From Endomicrobium sp. (lineage in GTDB: Bacteria; Elusimicrobiota; Endomicrobiia; Endomicrobiales; Endomicrobiaceae), in contig JAISEE010000008.1 of NCBI GenBank assembly GCA_031264325.1, positions 1 to 35,525 of the forward strand: a DNA stretch of 35,525 nucleotides, read 5' to 3'. Shown here piece after piece: positions 9,525 to 18,702 of this stretch. The notes beneath the pieces are model-generated. The model saw only the letters and a program-made list of their open reading frames with translations. It searched no databases and had not been told where the DNA came from. The stretch's first letter is position 1, and each line of letters opens with the position of its first letter. The position numbers were made by a program, and so were the translations under genes.

Positions 9525-10595
9525 ATGTTTTTAGAAAAATTAAAAACGTTAAACAATCAATTTAAGGAAGTCGAAAAACAGCTAAGGGATTTTTCTATTA
9601 TTTCTAATCATGAAAAATATAAAGAACTGACTAAGCATTATTCTTATTTACGTCATATTGCTGAGAATTATGCTAAATATTCCAAATTTTTAAATGATAT
9701 AAAAGATGCCGAAGATCTAAAAAAATCTGATGACTTTGAAATAAGAGGAATGGCTTTTGCAGAATACGATAATTTGATAAGTAAAAAAGAAAAGTTTGAA
9801 TCTGAAGTAAAAGCTTTGCTTATACCTCCAGATCCTAATGAAAATAAAAATATTATTGTTGAAATTCGTGCTGGAGCCGGTGGAGACGAGGCTGCTTTGT
9901 TTGTGGGCGATTTGTATAGAATGTATATAAAGTTTGCTGATAGAAATAATTGGGAATATGAAGTTATAAATTTTAGTCTTACAGGTCTTGGTGGTTACAA
10001 AGAAATTATATTTGAAGTAAGTGGCGATAAAGTGTGGCGTTATTTTAAATTTGAAAGAGGTGTCCATAGAGTTCAAAGAGTTCCGGATACAGAAACTTCT
10101 GGGAGAGTGCATACTTCAACTGTTACTGTGGCTGTTATTCCTGAAGTCGAAGAAGTAGATTGTAAAATAAGGATGGAAGATTTGAGAATAGATACGTATA
10201 GAGCTTCAGGTGCAGGTGGTCAGCATGTGAACAAAACTGATTCAGCTATAAGAATCACGCATTTGCCTACAGGGCTTGTGGTTACATGTCAAGACGAAAG
10301 AAGTCAAATAAAAAACAGGGTCAAAGCGTTTAAAGTTTTAAGGGCTAAGCTTTACGAACAAAAAGTTATGGAACAAGAAAAACAACTTTCAAGCGAACGT
10401 AAACAACAGGTTGGATCTGGCGATAGATCTGAAAAAATTAGAACATATAATTTCTTTCAGAATAGAATAACAGATCATAGAATTGGTTATAGTGTTTATA
10501 ACATTACAGAAGTTATGGATGGAAATTTATCGGAACTTGTAAGCAAATTGATAGAAGTTGATGCGGAGGCTAAATTCAAGGGAAATAATATTTAA
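9525..10595 (+). CDS. prfA: Peptide chain release factor 1
   Basis: IRAGAGGDEAALFVGDLYRMY; IDTYRASGAGGQHVNKTDSAIRITHLPTGLVV (GGQ). Confidence 0.97.
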   Translation: MFLEKLKTLNNQFKEVEKQLRDFSIISNHEKYKELTKHYSYLRHIAENYAKYSKFLNDIKDAEDLKKSDDFEIRGMAFAEYDNLISKKEKFESEVKALLIPPDPNENKNIIVEIRAGAGGDEAALFVGDLYRMYIKFADRNNWEYEVINFSLTGLGGYKEIIFEVSGDKVWRYFKFERGVHRVQRVPDTETSGRVHTSTVTVAVIPEVEEVDCKIRMEDLRIDTYRASGAGGQHVNKTDSAIRITHLPTGLVVTCQDERSQIKNRVKAFKVLRAKLYEQKVMEQEKQLSSERKQQVGSGDRSEKIRTYNFFQNRITDHRIGYSVYNITEVMDGNLSELVSKLIEVDAEAKFKGNNI

Positions 10596-11453
10596 ATGCT
10601 AGATGGCAAAAACGTTTATACATTATTAAAAACAGCTACAGAGTTTTTGAAACTCAAAGGTTTGCCTGACCCTAAACCTGATGTAGAAGTTTTATTGAGT
10701 TTCGTATTGCAAACAAAGCGTTCCAAGTTGTTTTTATTAAGGAATCAAAAACCAACCGATAGACAAATATTACAATATGAAAATTATGTGTTAAAACGAT
10801 CAAATCGCGAACCAGTAGCATATATAATAGGTTTTGCTGATTTTATGGACTTTGAATTTAAAGTAAATAAAAATGTTCTTATACCAAGACCAGAAACGGA
10901 AATTTTGGTTGAAGTTACGTTAAAAATTGCCAAAGAAAAAAATAAAAAGTCTATTTTGGATTTGTGTACAGGCTCAGGTTGTATAGCTATAAGTTTGGCT
11001 AAACTTGGAACTTTTGAAGATATTTCTGCTTCAGATGTAAGTGTTAGTGCTTTGGCAATAGCAAAAGAAAATGCGTTAATTAATAATGCCCTCAATATTA
11101 AATTTATTGAAAGTAATATTTTTGAAAAAATTTCAGATTGTAAGTTTGATATGATAGTTTCTAATCCTCCATACATCACGGAGTATGAATATGTTGGCTT
11201 GGAAGCTGAGCTTAAGTTTGAGCCAAAAAATGCTTTAACAGCATCAGATGATGGTTTGTTTTTTTATAAAGAGATAGTTGCAAATGTCTCCAAATATTTA
11301 AATGATAGTGGATACATTATTCTTGAATTGAACTCAAATAAAGCAGAAAATGTACGACAAATATTTTTAGATGATAAATACATGGATGCGGATATTGAAA
11401 TAATAAATGACTACTCTGGGCTTCCTAGGATATTAAAAGTTTTAAAATCTTGA
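10596..11453 (+). CDS. prmC: Release factor glutamine methyltransferase
   Basis: ATG directly follows the prfA stop; VLIPRPETEILVE, ILDLCTGSGCIAISLAK, MIVSNPPYI. Confidence 0.96.
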   Translation: MLDGKNVYTLLKTATEFLKLKGLPDPKPDVEVLLSFVLQTKRSKLFLLRNQKPTDRQILQYENYVLKRSNREPVAYIIGFADFMDFEFKVNKNVLIPRPETEILVEVTLKIAKEKNKKSILDLCTGSGCIAISLAKLGTFEDISASDVSVSALAIAKENALINNALNIKFIESNIFEKISDCKFDMIVSNPPYITEYEYVGLEAELKFEPKNALTASDDGLFFYKEIVANVSKYLNDSGYIILELNSNKAENVRQIFLDDKYMDADIEIINDYSGLPRILKVLKS

Positions 11454-11584
11454 TATTTACACAACTCTTCAAACACAAATTAGCAGAAAGTGAGCTTCTT
11501 TTAAGATTTTTTTAAGCCAAGTTTATTGATTGTATAGATATTTTAATAGATATTTTAAATTATAAATAAATCATTGGGATTAAA

Positions 11585-12841
11585 ATGGATAAAATAATAA
11601 TACATGGTGGAAAAAAATTGAAAGGCGAAGTTGTTATTTCTGGATCAAAAAACTCTACTTTGCCTATTTTGTTTGCAACTTTGCTTAGTGACGAGCCTTC
11701 AATAATAAAAAATGTTCCTTCTCTTGCAGATATAGACACAACTGTGAAATTTTTAAATTTTATAGGTAAAAAAACTGTTAAAAAAGGAAATATTGTACGA
11801 ACCTATTCATCTTGTAAATATAAACATATAGCTCCTTACGATTTGGTCAGAAAGATGCGGGCAAGCGTTTTAATAATGGGGCCATTGCTCGCAAGACTTA
11901 ATCGTGTTGACGTTTCTTTGCCAGGAGGCTGTACTATAGGAGCAAGACCTATAGATATACACTTGGATGCTTTTAAAAAACTTGGAGCTGAAATTTTCGT
12001 TAAAGGTGGATATATTAAAGCTTTGGCAAAAGGTGGACTTAAAGGTGCTGTTATAAATTTAAAGTTTCCAAGTGTTGGAGCAACTGAAAATATTTTACTT
12101 AGTGCGGTTTTAGCAAAAGGCAGAACTACTGTGGTTAATGTAGCTAAAGAGCCTGAAGTAGAAGATCTGGTTAATGTTTTAAATAAGATGGGTGCTAAAG
12201 TAAATGGTGCTGGTACGGAAAAAATAATTATCGATGGTGTTGATAACCTAAGAGGGTTCACACACGAAGTAATTCCCGATAGAATAGAAGCTGCGACGTA
12301 TATGATAGCTGCAGCTATCACAAAGGGTGAAATTGTTCTTAAAAATGTTGTTCCAAAGCATGTTGAAACGATAATCAGTAAATTAAAAAAAAGCGGATTA
12401 TTTATTAAGGAAAATGAAACGACTATTAGAGTTAAATGGGTTAGGGGTTTAAATCCTCAAAATATTAAAACAGAAACCTATCCAGGATTTCCAACTGATG
12501 TTCAAGCACAGTGGATGGCTTTGATGTGCCTTTTAAAAGGACACTCAAAAGAAGAAGAAACTATATTTGAAAATAGATTTATGCATATTGCGGAATTGCA
12601 AAGGTTTGGGGCAAATATAAAAATAAATTCTAGGGTAGCTAGTATAATTGGAGTTGATAAATTCTCAGGTGCCCCTGTGATGGTTTCAGATTTAAGAGCT
12701 GGTGCAGCTCTTGTGTTGGCTGGACTTGCAGCAGAAGGCGAGACGGTTGTATCAAGAGTTTATCATCTTGACAGGGGTTATGAGCTGTTAGAAAAAAAAC
12801 TTAAAAAACTTGGAGCAGATATAAAAAGAGTGCATGTGTAA
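11585..12841 (+). CDS. murA: UDP-N-acetylglucosamine 1-carboxyvinyltransferase
   Basis: MDKIIIHGGKKLKGEVVISGSKNSTLPI; catalytic Cys motif LPGGCTIGARPIDIHLDAFKKLGAEI; FPTDVQAQWMALM. Confidence 0.97.
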   Translation: MDKIIIHGGKKLKGEVVISGSKNSTLPILFATLLSDEPSIIKNVPSLADIDTTVKFLNFIGKKTVKKGNIVRTYSSCKYKHIAPYDLVRKMRASVLIMGPLLARLNRVDVSLPGGCTIGARPIDIHLDAFKKLGAEIFVKGGYIKALAKGGLKGAVINLKFPSVGATENILLSAVLAKGRTTVVNVAKEPEVEDLVNVLNKMGAKVNGAGTEKIIIDGVDNLRGFTHEVIPDRIEAATYMIAAAITKGEIVLKNVVPKHVETIISKLKKSGLFIKENETTIRVKWVRGLNPQNIKTETYPGFPTDVQAQWMALMCLLKGHSKEEETIFENRFMHIAELQRFGANIKINSRVASIIGVDKFSGAPVMVSDLRAGAALVLAGLAAEGETVVSRVYHLDRGYELLEKKLKKLGADIKRVHV

Positions 12842-12887
12842 GTAAAATGAATGATATAAGCGTAATTTTTATTATTATTTAATGTTA

Positions 12888-12915
12888 TTAACCTTTAACA
12901 TTTGTACAGTATAAT
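12888..12915 (+). promoter_or_regulatory. Putative sigma70-type promoter upstream of rpsB
   Basis: TTAACC (12888-12893), 16-bp spacer, TATAAT (12910-12915). Confidence 0.5.
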
Positions 12916-13186
12916 AACGAATGAAATGAAAACTGTCAGCTCTTGAAAGCAGTTATAGGTTTTGATAAAATAGTATATTAGTATATATATAATATATATA
13001 TGTATATATGTAGTTTATTCAGGGTTACAGTGCTAAATAATCACACAATCGGATTTGCCAAACGGTCTCATAGGAAAGATTTGAGGTTTTGGATATGGAA
13101 GATTGTGGAAGCCGTGAGACGAAAGTGTGTCAATATGTCTTGAAACGGAAACCGTTGTTTTGGTTAAAACTAAAGGAGAAATAAGT

Positions 13187-13942
13187 ATGGCAAACATTAC
13201 AATGAAGGCTTTACTGGAAGCTGGTGTTCATTTTGGGCATCAAACAAGAAGATGGAATCCAAAAATGAAAAAGTTTATTTTTGGAACTAGGAATAAAATT
13301 CATATCATAGATCTTCAAAAAACCCTTAAAGAGTTGAAAAAAAATTACGAATTAGTAAGAGATTTTGCTTTTGAAAACAAAGAAATAATTTTTGTAGGAA
13401 CAAAGAAACAAGCTCGGATTCCAGTAAAAGAGGAGGCTCAACGTTGTGGAGCTTTTTTTGTAGCTGAAAGGTGGCTCGGCGGAACTCTTACAAATTTTGA
13501 AACTTTAAAGAAATCTATTGCAAGATATAGAGAAATAGAAAAAATGAAAGAAATCGGTGTTTTCCAAGTTCTTTCAAAAAAAGAACAGTCTCAGATTGAA
13601 AGAGAGAGAGTTAAGCTTGAAAAATCTTTGGAAGGATTAAAGAATATGACAAAACTTCCAGGTCTTATGTTTGTGGTTGATTCTAACGAGGAATCTACAG
13701 CCGTTTCAGAAGCAAGAAAACTTAATATTCCTATAATAGGTATTTGTGACACTAATTGCGATCCTGATTTGATTGATTATCCTATTCCAGGAAATGATGA
13801 TGCTATAAGAGCAGTAAGGCTTTTTTGTTCAATTGTAGCCGATGCTGTTTTAGAAGGTAAAGGTGTAACTGAAAAAAAAGGAAATGAAGAGACAGACGTT
13901 ATTGCCGAACCTTTAAAAGAAGAGAAAAAAGAGAGAGAATAA
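13187..13942 (+). CDS. rpsB: 30S ribosomal protein S2
   Basis: ATG at 13187 after [69 protein letters not shown]. Confidence 0.97.
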   Translation: MANITMKALLEAGVHFGHQTRRWNPKMKKFIFGTRNKIHIIDLQKTLKELKKNYELVRDFAFENKEIIFVGTKKQARIPVKEEAQRCGAFFVAERWLGGTLTNFETLKKSIARYREIEKMKEIGVFQVLSKKEQSQIERERVKLEKSLEGLKNMTKLPGLMFVVDSNEESTAVSEARKLNIPIIGICDTNCDPDLIDYPIPGNDDAIRAVRLFCSIVADAVLEGKGVTEKKGNEETDVIAEPLKEEKKERE

Positions 13943-13968
13943 TCTTTTCAGGAAGGAGAAGAAGAATA

Positions 13969-14565
13969 ATGTCAACTGAACTTATAATAAAACTTAGAGA
14001 GGTGACAGGGGCGGGAATAATGGATTGTCGCAACGCTCTCAAAGAATCAAATAATGATGTAGAAAAAGCTTGTCAGTGGCTTAGAGAAAAAGGCATGGCT
14101 TTTGCTGTTAAAAAAACAAGAAGAGTTGTAAGACAAGGTTTAGTTTATTCTTATATACATGGAAACGGAATTCTTGGTGTTTTAGTTGAAGTAAACTGTG
14201 AAACAGACTTTGTAGCAAAAACTGAAGATTTTCGGATTTTGGTTAAAGAAATAGCTATGCAAATTGCAGCTACTTCCCCTATATACGTTTCGCGTGAACA
14301 AGTGCCTGAAAGTGTTTTGAATGCCGAAAAAGAAATTTATAAAGCTCAACTTAAGGAAAAAAAGAAGCCGGAAAAAATTTGGGACAAAATCATTGAAGGT
14401 AAAATTGAAAAGTTTTATGGCCAGATATGTTTGTATAACCAGATTTATATAAGAGATATAAATGGCAAGGAAACCATAAAAGATTTGGTGACAAGAGCTG
14501 TAGTTAAAGTAGGTGAAAATATAGTAATAAAAAGATTTGCAAGATTTAAACTTGGAGAAGAATAA
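13969..14565 (+). CDS. tsf: Elongation factor Ts
   Basis: IIKLREVTGAGIMDCRNALKESNNDVEKACQWLREKG; EVNCETDFVAKTEDF. Confidence 0.96.
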   Translation: MSTELIIKLREVTGAGIMDCRNALKESNNDVEKACQWLREKGMAFAVKKTRRVVRQGLVYSYIHGNGILGVLVEVNCETDFVAKTEDFRILVKEIAMQIAATSPIYVSREQVPESVLNAEKEIYKAQLKEKKKPEKIWDKIIEGKIEKFYGQICLYNQIYIRDINGKETIKDLVTRAVVKVGENIVIKRFARFKLGEE

Positions 14566-14567
14566 TA

Positions 14568-15266
14568 ATGAGATTAAAGAGGGTTCTGTTGAAACTTTCA
14601 GGAGAATCTCTTTCTGGTAGAACTTCTTCAATAAGTGAGAAGAGTCTCTCAAAAGTTACAAGAGAGATCAAGTCTGTTGTTGGTAAAGGAAATGTTCAGT
14701 TGGCTGTTGTTATAGGGGCTGGTAATATTTGGAGAGGCGGAGGGAAGTTCATAGAAAGAGTAACGGCTGATAAGATGGGAATGCTTGCTACTGTAATGAA
14801 CTCTCTTGCTTTAAATGATTCTTTGATAAAATCCGGTGTAAAATCAACTGTTTTTTCAGCAAACGGTGTAAGTGGTTTTGTTGAAAAATTTAATAGAAAA
14901 AAAGCTGTAAAGCATCTTAAAAAAGGATATGTTGTTATTTTTGCTGGTGGTACGGGAAATCCTTTCTTTACAACCGACACAGCCTCGGCATTAAGAGCTG
15001 CTGAAATAAAGGCTGATATTTTATTAAAAGCTACACAGGTAGATGGTGTTTATAATGTTGATCCTAAAAAATATAAAAATGCCGCTAAATACGGTGTTCT
15101 AACTTTTAAAGAGGCTTTGGATAAACAATTGGCAATTATGGATGCAGAAGCTTTTTCTTTGTGTATGCAGTCTGGTATATCAATTATAGTATTTGATTTT
15201 TACAAAGAAGGTAATTTTCAAAAGGTTATAAGTGGCAAGAAAATAGGCACGAGGGTGGAGGAGTAA
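14568..15266 (+). CDS. pyrH: Uridylate kinase
   Basis: MRLKRVLLKLSGESL; VIGAGNIWRGG; FAGGTGNPFFTTDTASALRAAEI; TQVDGVYNVDPKK. Confidence 0.96.
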   Translation: MRLKRVLLKLSGESLSGRTSSISEKSLSKVTREIKSVVGKGNVQLAVVIGAGNIWRGGGKFIERVTADKMGMLATVMNSLALNDSLIKSGVKSTVFSANGVSGFVEKFNRKKAVKHLKKGYVVIFAGGTGNPFFTTDTASALRAAEIKADILLKATQVDGVYNVDPKKYKNAAKYGVLTFKEALDKQLAIMDAEAFSLCMQSGISIIVFDFYKEGNFQKVISGKKIGTRVEE

Positions 15267-15830
15267 ATGCAAATTCAAAGTTTTTTTTCTAAGTCAGATG
15301 AGATTATGAAAAAAACTATAGATAGATTAAAAAGTGAGCTGGCTTCTATTAGAACTGGTAGAGCTTCAAGTGCTGTGATAGAATGTGTAAAAGTTGAGAG
15401 TTATGATGGTTTTTTGATGCCGATAAACCAACTCGCAGGTGTCAGTATTCCTGATGCCAAAACAATAGAAATAAGACCTTGGGATGCGTCTCAGCTTAGT
15501 GTTATAGAGAAAGCTATACTGAAGGCCGATATAGGAGTGACACCAGTAAATGATGGCCAAGTTATACGCATATCAATCCCCTCTCTCACAGAAGAAAGAA
15601 GAAAAGAAATAGTGAAATCCGTAAGCAGAATGGCTGAAGATTTTAGAGTAACAATAAGAAATGAAAGAAGAATTTTAATTGAGAACATAAAGAAACTTGA
15701 GAAAGATAAAGTTATAACCGAAGATGACAGAAAAAAATTTGAGAGAGACGCTCAAAAAATGACTGACAACTATATTAAAAAAGTTGATGAGAGCATTGTT
15801 TTGAAAGAAAAAGAAGTTATGCAAATATAA
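15267..15830 (+). CDS. frr: Ribosome recycling factor
   Basis: LKSELASIRTGRASSAVIECVKVESYDGFLMPINQLAGVSIPDAKTIEIRPWD. Confidence 0.97.
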   Translation: MQIQSFFSKSDEIMKKTIDRLKSELASIRTGRASSAVIECVKVESYDGFLMPINQLAGVSIPDAKTIEIRPWDASQLSVIEKAILKADIGVTPVNDGQVIRISIPSLTEERRKEIVKSVSRMAEDFRVTIRNERRILIENIKKLEKDKVITEDDRKKFERDAQKMTDNYIKKVDESIVLKEKEVMQI

Positions 15831-15865
15831 CACACAAAAAAAAGAAAAAAAATGGAGGATAAAAA

Positions 15866-16039
15866 GTGGTTTATCAAATTGATAAGAATATATGTGTAAG
15901 TTGCGGAGCATGTGCGGGTAATTGCCCAGTTTTAGCTATTGAGCAGAAAGACGATAAGTATGAAATAAATGCCAATATATGTGTAAGTTGCGGAGCATGT
16001 GAGTCTACTTGTCCTGTAAGTGCAATTTTTCAAAAATAA
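15866..16039 (+). CDS. Small 2[4Fe-4S] ferredoxin, 57 aa, GTG start
   Basis: Not in ORF track. GGAGGA 7 nt upstream of GTG; VYQIDKNICVSCGACAGNCPVLAIEQKDDKYEINANICVSCGACESTCPVSAIFQK*, two CxxCxxCxxxCP motifs. Confidence 0.93.
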   Translation: MVYQIDKNICVSCGACAGNCPVLAIEQKDDKYEINANICVSCGACESTCPVSAIFQK

Positions 16040-16048
16040 GGAAGATTT

Positions 16049-16726
16049 TTGATACCTGAACATATAGCGATTATAATGGACGGAAATGGCAGATGGGCCA
16101 AGAAAAGATCATTGCCCAGAGTTTTTGGTCACAGACAAGGGGTCAAAACTGTAAAAAAGATTGTTAAGTCTGCCAGCAGACTTGGAATCAAAGTTTTGAC
16201 CCTTTATGCTTTTTCTACTGAAAACTGGAAAAGACCTAAAACTGAAGTTGACGCACTTTTTTCTTTGCTTTCGCGATTTATAAGGAAAGATTTGAGAGAG
16301 CTAAGCGGTGCCGGTATCAAGCTTAGAATACTTGGCGATTTATCAAAGTTCCCGCAAGATTTAAAGTCCGAAATTTTTTCTATTTGCAAAGGTGCAGAAA
16401 ATAATACGAATTTAGAGTTAAATATAGCTTTAAATTATGGAGCAAGACAAGAAATTGTAAAAGCTTTTGAAGAGATGTTAAAGCAAGATATAAAAAAGCC
16501 AACTGAAAAAATTGTGTCGTCTTTTTTATATACTGCCGGGCAACCAGATCCGGACTTGCTTATTCGTACGTCAGGAGAGTTTAGAATATCAAATTTTCTT
16601 TTGTGGCAAATAGCATACTCTGAGATCTATGTAACCAATAAATTTTGGCCCGATTTTACTCTTAAAGATTTACAAGCTGCAATTTCTGAATTTCAAAAGA
16701 GAGATAGGCGTTTTGGGGGAATTTAA
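16049..16726 (+). CDS. uppS: Isoprenyl transferase (undecaprenyl diphosphate synthase), TTG start
   Basis: IPEHIAIIMDGNGRWAKKRSLPRVFGHRQGVKTVK; LYAFSTENWKRP; DLLIRTSGEFRISNFLLWQIAYSEIY. Confidence 0.96.
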   Translation: MIPEHIAIIMDGNGRWAKKRSLPRVFGHRQGVKTVKKIVKSASRLGIKVLTLYAFSTENWKRPKTEVDALFSLLSRFIRKDLRELSGAGIKLRILGDLSKFPQDLKSEIFSICKGAENNTNLELNIALNYGARQEIVKAFEEMLKQDIKKPTEKIVSSFLYTAGQPDPDLLIRTSGEFRISNFLLWQIAYSEIYVTNKFWPDFTLKDLQAAISEFQKRDRRFGGI

Positions 16727-17539
16727 GTGCTTAGTACCAGAATATTTACTGCTGTTATTGGTATGCCTTTAGTTTTTTTGTGCATATACTTTGGGGGAAT
16801 TTCGTTTTATGTAATGATGTTTTTTGTTTCCATATTTTCAGTGTATGAGTATCTGTTGATAGTAAAAAAATATAAACCCCATTCAATTGCATCTTTAATT
16901 ATGGCAACAGTATTTTTTCTTTTTCTACGTTTTTACGAGATATGTTGCGGTTGTCGTTGCTGTATGGACAGATCTTCAATTTTAGCTATTTTAGCCCTTT
17001 TTATTTTTTTTGTGATAGAAATTTTTAAAGGAAAAACAGATCTTAGCGTTGAGAGGATTGCAGTATCTTTTCTTGGAGTTTTTTTTATTCCGCTGGCTCT
17101 TGTTCATATGGTTTATATCCGCAATTTAAACGGTGGAATGCAGTTGATATTTCTTATTTTTATTGAAGTCTGGGTTTTGGACACTGTGGCTTATGTTTTT
17201 GGATATATGTTTGGAAAACATAAGCTTGCCAAAAACGTTAGTCCTAAAAAAACTACTGAAGGGGCTGTCGCGGGAGTTATTTTTGGTGTTCTTGCGGCTG
17301 CTGTGTGCAGGTATTTGTTTATAAGTGATATTTTAACTTTATGCGAAGTCGTGGTATTAGGTTTTGTTATATCTGTTGTCAGTCAGTTTTCAGATCTTGC
17401 AGAATCTTTGATTAAGAGGGATGGAAGCGTTAAAGATTCGGGTAAAATTATTCCAGGACATGGTGGTGTTTTCGACAGGTTTGATTCTTATATTTTTACG
17501 GCTCCTGTCGTATATTATGTTTTAATGTTTATAAAATGA
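16727..17539 (+). CDS. cdsA: Phosphatidate cytidylyltransferase, GTG start
   Basis: C-terminal CdsA signature SQFSDLAESLIKRDGSVKDSGKIIPGHGGVFDRFDS; multiple TM helices; position between uppS and dxr. Confidence 0.94.
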   Translation: MLSTRIFTAVIGMPLVFLCIYFGGISFYVMMFFVSIFSVYEYLLIVKKYKPHSIASLIMATVFFLFLRFYEICCGCRCCMDRSSILAILALFIFFVIEIFKGKTDLSVERIAVSFLGVFFIPLALVHMVYIRNLNGGMQLIFLIFIEVWVLDTVAYVFGYMFGKHKLAKNVSPKKTTEGAVAGVIFGVLAAAVCRYLFISDILTLCEVVVLGFVISVVSQFSDLAESLIKRDGSVKDSGKIIPGHGGVFDRFDSYIFTAPVVYYVLMFIK

Positions 17540-18702
17540 AAAGAATAGCAATTTTAGGTTCATCGGGTTCTATTGGAAAACAGGCGATTGATTTAGCGTT
17601 AAAAATGAAAGAAAAAGTTTATGTTGAAGCGCTTGCCGTTGGTTCTAATTTAAAAGTTTTGAAAGGCCAGATTAAAAAGCTTAATCCTTCTGCAGTGTCT
17701 ATTGCAAGTGATTTAGATGCCATAAAACTGAAAAAGTGGTGCATTTCAAATAAAATAAAAACTAATGTTTATAGTGGGCAGAGTGGTCTTGAAAAACTTG
17801 CAATTATGCCCAAAGTGGATATGGTTTTAGCTGCAATTACTGGTTCTGTTGGCTTGAAGTCAATCATAGCGGCAATAAAAGCAAAAAAAAATGTTGCTTT
17901 TGCTAATAAAGAATCCATCGTTATGGCTGGAGATCACATAATGAAACTTGCTGAGGAAAATGGCGTTTCTGTGTTTCCTATTGATAGCGAACATTCTGCG
18001 ATATTTCAATGTTGTGTTGGAGAGAAAAAAAATCAAATAAGAAAAATAATACTTACGGCTTCCGGGGGTCCATTTTATAAATATACTGGTGATTTTTCTA
18101 GGATAACTATTGAACAGGCTTTGGCTCATCCTACTTGGAAAATGGGAAAAAAGATAACGATAGACAGTGCTACGCTTATGAATAAGGGCCTTGAAGCTAT
18201 AGAAGCTTCCATAATTTTTGGTGTTCCAATAGATAAAGTTGAAATAGTTATACATCCTCAATCTATAGTTCATTCTATGGTGGAATATATTGATGGCTCT
18301 ATTATGGCTCAGCTCTCAACCCCTGATATGAGACTGCCAATACAATATGCGCTGACATATCCAGAGAGATTAAAATCAAATATAAAGTTTTTAAATTTTG
18401 CAGAAGTTGGCAAGTTAGAATTTTATAAACCTGATTTTAATAGGTTTCCATGTTTAAAGTTGGCATATTTGGCGGCTGAAAAAGGATGTTCGCTACCTAC
18501 TGTTATGAATGCGTCTAATGAAATTGCAGTGAAGAGTTTTTTAGACAAAGAAATAAAATTTACAGATATTGCAAAAATAGTTGATAAAACAATGAAGGCT
18601 TACAAAGTTTCAAAAAATATGTTTTTAGAAAATTTTTTTGAAATAGACTCGTGGGCAAGAGTTTATGCGTGTAGTTTAGTAGAAAAGGAATTCAAATCAT
18701 GA
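17536..18702 (+). CDS. dxr: 1-deoxy-D-xylulose-5-phosphate reductoisomerase
   Basis: MKRIAILGSSGSIGKQAIDLALK; ANKESIVMAG; PIDSEHSAIFQC; LTASGGPF; HPTWKMGKKITIDSATLMNKGLE. Confidence 0.97.
   Translation: MKRIAILGSSGSIGKQAIDLALKMKEKVYVEALAVGSNLKVLKGQIKKLNPSAVSIASDLDAIKLKKWCISNKIKTNVYSGQSGLEKLAIMPKVDMVLAAITGSVGLKSIIAAIKAKKNVAFANKESIVMAGDHIMKLAEENGVSVFPIDSEHSAIFQCCVGEKKNQIRKIILTASGGPFYKYTGDFSRITIEQALAHPTWKMGKKITIDSATLMNKGLEAIEASIIFGVPIDKVEIVIHPQSIVHSMVEYIDGSIMAQLSTPDMRLPIQYALTYPERLKSNIKFLNFAEVGKLEFYKPDFNRFPCLKLAYLAAEKGCSLPTVMNASNEIAVKSFLDKEIKFTDIAKIVDKTMKAYKVSKNMFLENFFEIDSWARVYACSLVEKEFKS

Noticed and set aside
11836-12321. 161-aa minus-strand ORF
   Set aside because: Antisense to murA, low-information composition.
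12965-13015. TA-dinucleotide tract as a possible functional repeat
   Set aside because: Simple AT microsatellite expected in this composition; noted only as part of the rpsB leader.
14182-14652. 156-aa minus-strand ORF
   Set aside because: Antisense to tsf/pyrH; Phe/Tyr-rich shadow frame.
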